A DNA stretch of 51,416 bases from Burkholderiaceae bacterium. GTDB lineage: Bacteria; Pseudomonadota; Gammaproteobacteria; Burkholderiales; Burkholderiaceae. Each line of letters opens with the position of its first letter. Within the stretch, counting starts at the first letter, position 1. The DNA is taken from NCBI GenBank assembly GCA_947374315.1, contig CANCBK010000006.1:1-51416 (forward strand). Direction: 5' to 3'. Below the pieces are notes generated by a model. The model was not told the DNA's origin. It saw only the letters and a program-made list of their open reading frames with translations, and did no database searches. Below are positions 35,769 to 44,164 of the stretch, one piece after another. The translations under genes and the position numbers were made by a program.

Positions 35769-37205
35769 TTACATGTTTAATGCACGTTTATCCGTCGCCA
35801 ATGCTGCTTCGCGAACCACTTCCGATAAGCTTGGATGTGGGTGACAGATACGAGCAATATCTTCAGCAGCTGCTTTGAATTCCATTGCCACGGCTGCTTC
35901 AGCAATTAAATCAGAAGCATTTGGTCCAATGATATGAACACCTAGAATTTCATCTGTTTTTTCATCGGCTAATACTTTGACGAAGCCATCAGCGCGATCC
36001 ATGCCTAAGGCACGACCGTTAGCAGCAAACGGGAACTGGCCTGCTTTGTAAGCGATACCAGCCTGTTTGAGCTGCTCTTCAGTCTTACCAACCCAAGCAA
36101 TTTCCGGATCGGTGTAGATTACCCAAGGAATGCAGTTGTAATCAATATGCGGCTTTTGACCAGCGATCGTTTCAGCAACAAGTACGCCTTCATCTTCGGC
36201 TTTATGAGCCAACATCGGTCCACGCACAACGTCACCTACCGCATAAACTCCAGGCGCTGCCGTTGCACAAGTGTGATCATCAATGGGAATGAAACCGCGC
36301 TCATCCACCTTGAGGCCAATTTTATCGAGACCCAATTTTTCCGTATTCGGAACACGCCCAACAGAAACAATTAAACGATCGCACTCTAATTTCTGAGCCT
36401 TGCCTTCGCTATCGGTGTAATTAACAACTACACCTTTCTTGTCAGCCTTAACATCACCAATCTTGACGCCCATATTGATTTTGAGGCCTTGCTTGGTGAA
36501 GATCTTATGAGCTTCTTTTGCAATACCTTGATCGCATGCACCCAAGAAAGTTGGGAGCGCTTCAAGAATCGTCACATCAGAGCCAACACGACGCCAAACA
36601 GACCCCAACTCTAAGCCAATTACACCAGCACCAATGACGCCCAGTTTCTTTGGAATGGAATCAAACTTCAGACCGCCTTCGTTATCACTAATCAATACGT
36701 TGTCGACAGGAATGCCAGGCAAATGACGTGCCTTAGATCCAGTAGCAATGATCACGTTTTTAGCTGTAACTACTTCTTTATCTTTACCATCAATCTTGAC
36801 CTGATAACCATCAGCGCCCTTGCCTTCAAAAGAAGCGTGGCCTTTTAACAAGGTGATTTTGTTCTTACGGAACAAGAACTGAATGCCTGCAGTCATCTTA
36901 GTCACAATCGCATCTTTACGAGCGATCATCTTGCCAGAATCCAGCTTAACCGATCCAACAGTGATACCGTGGTCAGCAACGTGGTGACTGATTTTCTCAA
37001 ACTCTTCAGAAGAGGCAAGCAAAGCTTTGGACGGAATGCAGCCGACGTTCAAGCAGGTTCCACCTAAGCGTGGCTCGCCCTTTGGATCGTCATAGGCATT
37101 GGATTCAGCGCAGGCAACTTTAAAACCTAGTTGCGCCGCACGAATCGCAGCGATGTAACCACCAGGGCCACCGCCGATAACTAATACATCAAATGATTGG
37201 CTCAT
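35769..37205 (-). CDS. lpdA: Dihydrolipoyl dehydrogenase (E3)
   Basis: FAD flavoprotein that reoxidises dihydrolipoamide with NAD+, here with odhA and odhB. 478 residues. The FAD Rossmann motif is VIGGGPGGYIAAIRAAQLG, the redox disulfide is in GGTCLNVGCIPSKALL (Cys51, Cys56), the NAD motif is GVIGAGVIGLELGSVW, and the C-terminal His-Glu pair is in CHPHPSLSEVVREAAL. Its ribosome-binding site AAAGGAAAG is strong. It lies 11 bp from odhB. Confidence 0.97.
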   Translation of the reverse strand: MSQSFDVLVIGGGPGGYIAAIRAAQLGFKVACAESNAYDDPKGEPRLGGTCLNVGCIPSKALLASSEEFEKISHHVADHGITVGSVKLDSGKMIARKDAIVTKMTAGIQFLFRKNKITLLKGHASFEGKGADGYQVKIDGKDKEVVTAKNVIIATGSKARHLPGIPVDNVLISDNEGGLKFDSIPKKLGVIGAGVIGLELGSVWRRVGSDVTILEALPTFLGACDQGIAKEAHKIFTKQGLKINMGVKIGDVKADKKGVVVNYTDSEGKAQKLECDRLIVSVGRVPNTEKLGLDKIGLKVDERGFIPIDDHTCATAAPGVYAVGDVVRGPMLAHKAEDEGVLVAETIAGQKPHIDYNCIPWVIYTDPEIAWVGKTEEQLKQAGIAYKAGQFPFAANGRALGMDRADGFVKVLADEKTDEILGVHIIGPNASDLIAEAAVAMEFKAAAEDIARICHPHPSLSEVVREAALATDKRALNM

Positions 37206-37216
37206 ATTCTTTCCTT

Positions 37217-38428
37217 TTACAGATCAAGGAGAAGACGTGAAGGATCTTCCAACGCATCCTTCATAGCAACCAAACCAAGAACAGCCTCGCGACCGTCAAT
37301 AATGCGATGGTCATAAGACAAGGCCAAATAGTTAATTGGACGAATGACGATTTGACCATTCTCAACTACCGCACGCTCTTTAGTCGCATGAATACCTAAG
37401 ATGGCGGACTGCGGAGGATTAATGATTGGAGTAGAAAGCATCGAGCCAAATACGCCACCATTAGAGATGGAGAATGTGCCGCCAGTTAAATCCTCTAATG
37501 ACAATTTACCTTCGCGCGCTTTAACGCCAAACTCAGCAATCTTTTTCTCAATGTCAGCTAAATTCATTTGGTCAACATCACGCAAAATAGGGACTACTAA
37601 ACCACGCGGTGAACTTACTGCGATCCCGATATCAAAGTAACCGTGATAAACGATGTCATTGCCATCCACCGAAGCATTAAGCAATGGAAACTTCTTCAGC
37701 GCATGAGTAGCAGCCTTCACAAAGAAAGACATAAAGCCCAACTTCACACCGTGAACTTTTTCAAACTGATCTTTGTACTTGTTGCGCATAGCAATGACTG
37801 GAGCCATGTTGACTTCATTGAAGGTAGTCAAGATAGCGTTGTTTGCTTGTGACTCCAACAAACGCTCAGCAATACGAGCACGCAAGCGGCTCATTGGCAC
37901 GCGCTCTTCTGGACGATCGCCCATCGGAATTGGTGCGCTTGGCAATGTGGCAGATTTTGCTCCGCCAGCGACAGCGTTTAATGCATCGCCCTTAGTGACG
38001 CGACCATCACGACCAGAGCCGGCAACTTGAGCGGCACTTATATTATTTTCAGCAAGGATCTTTGCTGCTGAAGGAGCGGCAGCGGCACCTGTTGAGTTAG
38101 CGGCAGGAGCAGCCTTAGCAGGAGCGGCGACTGGAGCAGCTACAGGTGCTGGTACAGCAGCGGCCGCAGGAGCGGCAGCGGCAACAGCAGTGCTATCAAT
38201 CTTCGCAATCAATTGCTCAGCAATAACAGTACCGCCGTCAGCGATAACGATTTCTGTGAGTACGCCAGCGGATGGCGCCGGAACTTCCAACACCACTTTG
38301 TCAGTTTCGATTTCGATCAAAATTTCATCTTGACCGACAGCATCGCCGACTTTCTTTTTCCATTGCAACAAAGTAGCTTCAGCTACTGACTCAGAGAGTT
38401 GGGGAACTTTAACTTCAAAAATAGCCAT
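37217..38428 (-). CDS. sucB: Dihydrolipoyllysine succinyltransferase (E2o)
   Basis: Core of the 2-oxoglutarate dehydrogenase complex. 403 residues. One N-terminal lipoyl domain has the modified Lys in [11 protein letters not shown] (Lys44). A long Ala/Pro-rich linker, the peripheral subunit-binding domain ([32 protein letters not shown]), and the catalytic domain follow. The catalytic His is in [13 protein letters not shown]. The order and spacing with sucA (43 bp upstream) and lpdA indicate one operon. Confidence 0.97.
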   Translation of the reverse strand: MAIFEVKVPQLSESVAEATLLQWKKKVGDAVGQDEILIEIETDKVVLEVPAPSAGVLTEIVIADGGTVIAEQLIAKIDSTAVAAAAPAAAAVPAPVAAPVAAPAKAAPAANSTGAAAAPSAAKILAENNISAAQVAGSGRDGRVTKGDALNAVAGGAKSATLPSAPIPMGDRPEERVPMSRLRARIAERLLESQANNAILTTFNEVNMAPVIAMRNKYKDQFEKVHGVKLGFMSFFVKAATHALKKFPLLNASVDGNDIVYHGYFDIGIAVSSPRGLVVPILRDVDQMNLADIEKKIAEFGVKAREGKLSLEDLTGGTFSISNGGVFGSMLSTPIINPPQSAILGIHATKERAVVENGQIVIRPINYLALSYDHRIIDGREAVLGLVAMKDALEDPSRLLLDL

Positions 38429-38471
38429 GATTAATCCTATTTAGTGTTTGTGTATTGAGTGACGTCTACGA

Positions 38472-41330
38472 TTACTTCGTAATGACATAACCCTTTAGTT
38501 TTGCGAATGCTGCAGTAAGAAGAGACTTCTGTTGTTCCTGATGGAGATGGGCATATCCGCAAGCTGGTGAAGCTGATGCTGGACGTCCTGCATATGCCAA
38601 TTTCATACCCTCAGACATATTCTCCAAAATATTGTGCTGAACAAAGAACCAAGCGCCTTGGTTTTGTGGCTCATCCTGACACCACACCACCTCTTCGAGG
38701 TTTGGATACTTTTTCAACTCAGCAGTCAATGCTTTATGAGGAAATGGATATAACTGTTCCAGTCGAATAATGGCGACTTCGTCTTGCTTTTTCTCGGTAC
38801 GCGCTTTGGCTAGATCGTAATAAACCTTGCCAGAACACATCACTAAACGAGTGACTTTTTTCGCATCAATATTCTCATCGCGCTCAGGTAGGATGGTTTG
38901 AAAACCGCCCTTAGTGAACTCAGTCAACGGCGAAGCAGCTTCCTTATTGCGCAACAATGATTTTGGTGTCATCAAGATCAGCGGCTTGCGGAACTGACGA
39001 ATCATTTGACGGCGCAACACGTGGAAGATCTGCGCCGCAGTAGTTGGCTGAATCACCTGCATATTAGTATCAGCACACAACTGCATGAAGCGCTCTAAAC
39101 GTGCAGACGAATGCTCAGGACCTTGGCCTTCATAACCATGTGGCAACATCATGACCAAGCCGTTTGCACGACCCCACTTCACTTCACCAGAAGCGATAAA
39201 TTGGTCAATCACCACTTGAGCGCCATTGGCAAAGTCACCGAATTGCGCCTCCCAAATAGTTAAAGTATTTGGTTCAGCAGCAGCGTAGCCATACTCAAAA
39301 CCGAGCACAGCCTCTTCTGACAGGATTGAATCGATCACGAGGAAAGGAGCCTGATCTTTTGCCACATGCTGAAGTGCAATATAAGTACCGGTATCCCACT
39401 TCTCACGATTTTGGTTATGTAGCACTGAATGGCGGTGGGTAAATGTGCCGCGACCGCTATCCTCACCTGATAAACGCACTGGGTAGCCGCTAGCTACCAA
39501 GGATGCGAAAGCCATATGCTCACCCATACCCCAATCGATATTTGCCTCACCACGACCCATGGCTGCACGGTCACGGTAGACCTTCTCAACCAATGGATGG
39601 GCTTTAAAGTCATCAGGAATGGTAGATATCTTGTCTGCCAAGCGCTTCCACTCTGTTAGCGGAATAGCTGTATCCGCCTCATCAGTCCACTTCTTATTCA
39701 GGAATGGCGACCAATCTACCGCAAATTTACCTTTGAAGTTGCTCAATACTGGATCAGAAGTTTGCTTACCGGCGTCCATTGCGGCACGGTATTCTTTAAC
39801 CATTAAATCACCGGTACCAGCAGGCAAGACATTTTGTGCCTCTAACTTATCGGCATAAAGCTTGCGAGTTCCAGGATGAGCGGCAATGATTTTGTACATC
39901 AAAGGCTGCGTCATTGCTGGCGTATCTTGCTCGTTGTGACCTAACTTTCTAAAGCAAACAATATCGATCGCAACATCCTTGTGGAATTGGGTGCGGAACT
40001 CCACGGCCAATTTAGTTGCTAACACCACCGCTTCAGGATCATCACCGTTCACATGTAATACCGGCGCATCAATCACTTTCATGATGTCGGTGCAATACAG
40101 ACTAGAACGTAAATCACGTGGATCAGACGTGGTGAAACCAATTTGGTTGTTAATCACAATGTGAATCGTGCCGCCAGTTGAATAACCGCGTACTTCAGCC
40201 ATTGCCAAGGTCTCTTGCATAACACCCTGACCTGCAATCGCCGCATCACCATGCACTAGCACTGGCAATACTTGCTCACCCAGTAAATCGCCGCGACGCT
40301 CCATACGGGCACGTGCAGAACCCTCTACCACTGGATTAACAATCTCTAAGTGAGAAGGATTAAAGGCTAATGACAAATGCACTGGGCCAGCTGGCGTAGA
40401 AATATCACTTGAGAAGCCTTGGTGATACTTCACATCACCTGCAGGCAATGTTTCTGGACCCTTATGCTCAAACTCAGCAAACAAATCCGTAGGCATTTTG
40501 CCTAAGGTATTCACAAGGACGTTCAGGCGACCGCGGTGAGCCATGCCTATAACGATCTCTTGAACTCCCTTGGCACCCGCCTCACGAATCAACTCATCCA
40601 TACAAGCAATGAAACTTTCACCACCCTCAAGAGAGAAGCGTTTTTGGCCCACATACTTTGCCTGGAGGTAGCGCTCCAAACCTTCAGCCGCCGTAATGCG
40701 ATCTAAGATATGACGCTTTTCATCCATATTAAAACGTGGTGTTGAGCGAATAGACTCTAACTTCTCCTGCCACCACTTTTTAATCTTTTGATCAGCAATA
40801 AACATGTACTCGGCACCGAGGGTACCGCAATAGGTTTCACGCAATGCTTGCAACAAGTCGCGCAAGGTCATTTCGTTTTTGCCGAAAAAGGTATTGCTAG
40901 TATTAAAGACGATATCCATATCGCCATCAGTAAAACCATAGAAGGCGGGATCTAACTCGGGAATATCCGGACGCTCTGTGCGCTTCAACGGATCGATATC
41001 TGCCCAGCGATTGCCAACGTTACGATATGCCGCAATTAACTGCTGAACGGCAACACGCTTGCGGCCCATTGCCGAGTCTGCCGAATCAGCAGACACAGTT
41101 CTAATAGGACCTTGCTTCGCGCGCTCAGCAAATGAAGCAACAATAGGGCCATGGGCAATATCAGTTCGAGATGAACCATCGGCCGCTGGAATTTGCTTCA
41201 CATTATCAAAATAATCTCGCCAATGATCAGCTACAGAAGCTGGATCGTGCAAGTAGGATTCGTAGAGCTCCTCTACGTAGGGGGCGTTTCCGCCGAAGAG
41301 ATAGGAATTATCTCTTTGATCCTGCATCAT
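38472..41330 (-). CDS. sucA: 2-oxoglutarate dehydrogenase E1
   Basis: Thiamine-diphosphate enzyme of the TCA cycle. I use the ATG at 41330 (MMQDQRDNSYLFGGNAPYV, 952 residues) because AAAGG is eight bases upstream; the GTG at 41339 is too close to it. YVEELYESYLHDPASV is the E1o-specific start. The catalytic His is in GMAHRGRLNVLVN, and the thiamine-binding segment is GDAAIAGQGVMQETL followed by NNQIGFTTSDPRDLRSS. LPHGYEGQGPEHSSARLERF is also diagnostic. First gene of the sucA-sucB-lpdA unit. Confidence 0.97.
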   Translation of the reverse strand: MMQDQRDNSYLFGGNAPYVEELYESYLHDPASVADHWRDYFDNVKQIPAADGSSRTDIAHGPIVASFAERAKQGPIRTVSADSADSAMGRKRVAVQQLIAAYRNVGNRWADIDPLKRTERPDIPELDPAFYGFTDGDMDIVFNTSNTFFGKNEMTLRDLLQALRETYCGTLGAEYMFIADQKIKKWWQEKLESIRSTPRFNMDEKRHILDRITAAEGLERYLQAKYVGQKRFSLEGGESFIACMDELIREAGAKGVQEIVIGMAHRGRLNVLVNTLGKMPTDLFAEFEHKGPETLPAGDVKYHQGFSSDISTPAGPVHLSLAFNPSHLEIVNPVVEGSARARMERRGDLLGEQVLPVLVHGDAAIAGQGVMQETLAMAEVRGYSTGGTIHIVINNQIGFTTSDPRDLRSSLYCTDIMKVIDAPVLHVNGDDPEAVVLATKLAVEFRTQFHKDVAIDIVCFRKLGHNEQDTPAMTQPLMYKIIAAHPGTRKLYADKLEAQNVLPAGTGDLMVKEYRAAMDAGKQTSDPVLSNFKGKFAVDWSPFLNKKWTDEADTAIPLTEWKRLADKISTIPDDFKAHPLVEKVYRDRAAMGRGEANIDWGMGEHMAFASLVASGYPVRLSGEDSGRGTFTHRHSVLHNQNREKWDTGTYIALQHVAKDQAPFLVIDSILSEEAVLGFEYGYAAAEPNTLTIWEAQFGDFANGAQVVIDQFIASGEVKWGRANGLVMMLPHGYEGQGPEHSSARLERFMQLCADTNMQVIQPTTAAQIFHVLRRQMIRQFRKPLILMTPKSLLRNKEAASPLTEFTKGGFQTILPERDENIDAKKVTRLVMCSGKVYYDLAKARTEKKQDEVAIIRLEQLYPFPHKALTAELKKYPNLEEVVWCQDEPQNQGAWFFVQHNILENMSEGMKLAYAGRPASASPACGYAHLHQEQQKSLLTAAFAKLKGYVITK

Positions 41331-41627
41331 GATGCTCACCTTTCATCGGGTTTCCCGAATAAAAACTGTGGTTATAACCATCCGATCTCCGGCTGAACCG
41401 GTTCACGAATTGATCTGTGCAAATACTGTTAGTACGGCGTTAATTTAACACGATTACCCATCAACAGATAAAGGGCTTTCCCTGATTTTTAGGGTTTCAG
41501 GGATATTTCCCTAGCCCAGCCCTGAATAAGAATTTTCCTACTCGGTTTTAAGCCCCTCCCGACAGATTCCCTTGAAATTGATTCGTATTCTCTAAATCTT
41601 CAAATGAATTAATGAAATTAAGGAAAT
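41331..41627. promoter_or_regulatory. Divergent control region between sucA and an HTH regulator
   Basis: 297 bp without a gene. Two 12-bp perfect palindromes lie close to sucA: TGGTTATAACCA (41369-41380) and TGAACCGGTTCA (41394-41405), 13 bp apart. TATAAC inside the first could be the -10 of sucA. A further 7-bp inverted repeat, TCCCTGA...TCAGGGA, spans 41479-41503. For the regulator, AAGGAA before its ATG is a good ribosome-binding site and TTGAAA (41572-41577) is a possible -35. Confidence 0.5.
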
Positions 41628-42329
41628 ATGAAAGCAATTACCCCGGAAATGGAATATCTCAGCACTCGGCAAAGCGCAAAGGTTTTACAAGTTTCACTTG
41701 GTACGGTTCAGAAAATGGTTGAATTGGGTGAGTTAATAGCATGGAAGACCCGTGGCGGCCATCGTCGTATATTGGCCAGCTCATTAGATCAGCAGCTCGC
41801 TCGGCGTAAAAGAGCCATGCGGCAAAAAAGCACTCAAAACTGCATTGCCATGGGGATATTTAGGCGCGCTGAAAATAGCCATGAATTAATCGAATCCATT
41901 CAATGCTGGCAACTCAAGGTAGAGATGGAGGTTTCAGTAGATAGCCTGGAGGGCTTAATGAAGGCGGTCTCAATTTCTCCAGATTTAATATTTCTGGATG
42001 CGCTCATACCGCCGGTTGAACAGGTACATCCAATCCATTATTTGAGCAAAAACAAGGACACACAGCGGATTCCGATTCTAGTAGACGAGGGTTTTATCAA
42101 GCTACACCCAGGTGTAATGGGCTTAGCAGATGAGAACACTGTCGGGGTTCGATCCCAATACCCAGAAATCCTTCAGGAGGAGCTGGAAAATGGACTCATT
42201 GACCAAAATCCCTTGATTCTTGGCTACCCAGCCACCAATCCAGAGCTGGAATCATCCCTGGGTGATAAAAATAGGCATGACCTATTGGAGCCCATCTTCA
42301 TCCAGGCACTCAATAGAAAGTGTGCGTAA
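41628..42329 (+). CDS. Excisionase-fold DNA-binding protein with degenerate receiver-like domain
   Basis: 233 residues. The N-terminus is a helix-turn-helix of the excisionase/MerR-like HTH_17 type (YLSTRQSAKVLQVSLGTVQKMVELGELIAWKTRGGHRRI, about 10-48), where the RGGHRRI ending is the wing. Basic residues follow (ARRKRAMRQK). From about 70 to 170 the pattern IAMGIF ... VDSLEGLMKAVSISPDLIFLDALIPPVEQVHPIHYLSKNKDTQRIPILV resembles a response-regulator receiver. The Asp in FLDAL is in place of the phosphorylated one, but other receiver residues look degenerate. It diverges from sucA. The target is unknown. Confidence 0.8.
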   Translation: MKAITPEMEYLSTRQSAKVLQVSLGTVQKMVELGELIAWKTRGGHRRILASSLDQQLARRKRAMRQKSTQNCIAMGIFRRAENSHELIESIQCWQLKVEMEVSVDSLEGLMKAVSISPDLIFLDALIPPVEQVHPIHYLSKNKDTQRIPILVDEGFIKLHPGVMGLADENTVGVRSQYPEILQEELENGLIDQNPLILGYPATNPELESSLGDKNRHDLLEPIFIQALNRKCA

Positions 42330-42351
42330 GGCTCGACCATTACCAGCAATA

Positions 42352-42389
42352 AATAAAGGCCAATCAATCTACATTGAGTGGCCTTTATT
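42352..42389. terminator. Convergent terminator between the regulator and H-NS genes
   Basis: AATAAAGGCCA (42352-42362) and TGGCCTTTATT (42379-42389) are exact complements; an inner CAAT/ATTG pair can tighten the loop. It lies 22 bases after the regulator's stop and 28 after the H-NS stop. Terminal T-rich runs occur on both sides. Confidence 0.65.
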
Positions 42390-42417
42390 GAATCTAAAAA
42401 CTATTTAAATCAATTAC

Positions 42418-42702
42418 TTAGATCAGAAAGCTGCTGCGATCTCTGCCTTCAATCCATTTTGGAGCCTTACCACGGCCCGTCCACGTATCACCCGTGGATG
42501 GATTGCGGTACTTGGGAGCCACCTTACCACTAGGGCTACGGGCGCCTGATTTACGGCTGAACAAGTCTGATGCCGTCAAATCATATTGCTCAATAATGAG
42601 CTTGGCTTTGGCAATGCCGTCAGCCTTTTCACGCTGGACCGCCTCTTTGATTTGTTTGTCCAACTGCTCGCGTTGGGCTAAAAGCTCTTTATAAGAAGAC
42701 AT
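42418..42702 (-). CDS. H-NS-family nucleoid protein
   Basis: 94 residues. The N-terminal coiled coil for oligomerisation (MSSYKELLAQREQLDKQIKEAVQREKADGIAKAKLIIEQY) is followed by a basic linker and the DNA-binding motif YRNPSTGDTWTGRGKAPKWIEG, whose TGRGKAP is the minor-groove hook of H-NS. This length is that of the betaproteobacterial H-NS/BpH3 group. GGAGA precedes the ATG. The 204-bp upstream region is exceptionally A+T-rich, a natural target for such proteins, suggesting autorepression. Confidence 0.94.
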   Translation of the reverse strand: MSSYKELLAQREQLDKQIKEAVQREKADGIAKAKLIIEQYDLTASDLFSRKSGARSPSGKVAPKYRNPSTGDTWTGRGKAPKWIEGRDRSSFLI

Positions 42703-42906
42703 GTATTAATTTCTCCGAATACTAATTATATGAAATAACTAAAAATAAGTTAATTCTGAATGGTAATTATATACAGATATAAATTAATTTGTTTGCATCT
42801 ATAGAAAATAGACAAAATTCCTTATAAATTAATCCCTTAATCTATTAATAATTACATAAATGACATAATAATTATAAATAATATATTTATAATTATCCTT
42901 ATGGAA
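42703..42906. promoter_or_regulatory. Very A+T-rich control region of the H-NS gene
   Basis: This 204-bp gap is nearly all A and T. It includes a 29-base inverted repeat, with 13-bp arms (42868-42880 and 42884-42896) around ATA. It lies upstream of the H-NS gene and directly behind the thioesterase stop. Confidence 0.6.
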
Positions 42907-43308
42907 TCATCTTCTGAGCATGAATGTACCACTAGATTTAGCAGTTATCTCGCCCGCCTCATTTAGCACCACCGCCTCGCAGTAATTAATCGTTTTGCCG
43001 GATTTTAAGACGCTACCCTCCACGATAATTTTTCCAACGCTGGGGCGCAAAAAGCTCACAGTCATATCGATAGTCATGGCACCTAGGGGCTGATCAATGG
43101 TGCTGCGCGCTGCCGCGCCCATTGCAAAATCCAATAAAGTCATGACAACGCCACCATGGGCGATTTGAAAGCTATTCTCAAACTCAGGCTTAATCACTAG
43201 GCTAATTCGTGATTTACCACCTTCAGCAAATTCAGGCACCACGCCTAAGTGGGCCAAAAAAGGAATGCTTAATCCAAAATAGGTAGTGCCGTTTGAGCTT
43301 GATGTCAT
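42907..43308 (-). CDS. PaaI-type hotdog thioesterase
   Basis: 133 residues of the 4HBT/PaaI fold, which hydrolyses acyl- or aryl-CoA thioesters. FQIAHGGVVMTLLDFAMGAAA holds the HGG and the Asp that form the active site; MTIDMTVSFLRPSVGKIIVEGSVLKSGKTINYCEAVVLNEAGEITAKSSGTF is the usual C-terminal sheet. The substrate is unknown. It is separated from tRNA-Pro by 60 bp and probably shares no transcript with H-NS. Confidence 0.92.
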   Translation of the reverse strand: MTSSSNGTTYFGLSIPFLAHLGVVPEFAEGGKSRISLVIKPEFENSFQIAHGGVVMTLLDFAMGAAARSTIDQPLGAMTIDMTVSFLRPSVGKIIVEGSVLKSGKTINYCEAVVLNEAGEITAKSSGTFMLRR

Positions 43309-43367
43309 GGGAAATGGTTCGCTGAGATGATGGAAGTCACGGAGATATGAAATTCATACAGAATTAG

Positions 43368-43445
<78 letters not shown>

Positions 43446-43470
43446 ACGAGAAACAAAATTGTATCAGTAA

Positions 43471-43821
43471 CTATTTTGAGAGAATTTGCAAAACGGCTTG
43501 CAGCTCATCACGCAAGCGAAGCTCTCCGCGAGCTTCATCAAGACGATTTCTAGCGCCACTGATGGTGAAGCCCTCTTCATATAAAAGCGCCCTAATCTTC
43601 CGAATTAAAACTACCTCATGATGTTGATAGTAGCGACGATTGCCACGACGCTTTTGAGGACTTAGCTGGGAAAACTCTTGCTCCCAATAGCGCAAAACAT
43701 GTGAGCGAACACCGCACAGATCCGCTACCTCTCCAATGGTGAAGTAGCGTTTAGCCGGTATCGGGGGGAGCTGCGAGCTAAGCAGCGCCGACCCAGTATC
43801 AAATACTGATTTCTCGAGCAT
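43471..43821 (-). CDS. MerR-family transcriptional regulator
   Basis: 116 residues from the ATG at 43821 (an earlier in-frame start at 43830 overlaps ihfA slightly more). The winged HTH is [50 protein letters not shown], the classical MerR start, and the C-terminal half is a helical dimerisation coil ([25 protein letters not shown]). No effector-binding cysteines are present. It follows ihfA with a small overlap, a conserved pairing in betaproteobacteria. Its target is not known. Confidence 0.92.
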   Translation of the reverse strand: MLEKSVFDTGSALLSSQLPPIPAKRYFTIGEVADLCGVRSHVLRYWEQEFSQLSPQKRRGNRRYYQHHEVVLIRKIRALLYEEGFTISGARNRLDEARGELRLRDELQAVLQILSK

Positions 43822-44122
43822 GTGACTCAACTACATCCTTGAGTTTTTGGCTGGCGTGAAAAGTGACAACACGACGTGCTGCAATCGGAATCATTTGACC
43901 AGTTTTAGGGTTTCTGCCCGGGCGTGCGGACTTATTACGCAACTGAAAGTTGCCAAATCCAGAAATCTTTACCTCTACACCAGACTCCAATGACTTACCA
44001 ATGCGGTCAAAGAAAGCATCAATCATGTCCTTGGCCTCGCGTTTATTCAGACCCACTTGGTCGAAGAGTGCTTCCGAGAGCTCATTCTTGGTAACGGTAT
44101 CGTTGCTAACTAATTCATTCAT
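43799..44122 (-). CDS. ihfA: Integration host factor, alpha subunit
   Basis: DNA-bending nucleoid protein that pairs with IhfB. 107 residues, slightly longer than E. coli (99). [33 protein letters not shown] is the helical dimer body, [26 protein letters not shown] the beta arm with the intercalating proline segment RPGRNP, and [22 protein letters not shown] the end. It follows pheT by 42 bp, as in E. coli. Confidence 0.97.
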   Translation of the reverse strand: MNELVSNDTVTKNELSEALFDQVGLNKREAKDMIDAFFDRIGKSLESGVEVKISGFGNFQLRNKSARPGRNPKTGQMIPIAARRVVTFHASQKLKDVVESHAREISI

Positions 44123-44164
44123 GGCGGAAGTCTCTTCGTACTATGTCTAGGGCTAATATTAAAC

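Noticed and set aside
42868..42896. The A+T inverted repeat as a normal terminator of the thioesterase gene
   Set aside because: The stem has no G or C and would be weak; a role in DNA bending or H-NS binding is more likely.
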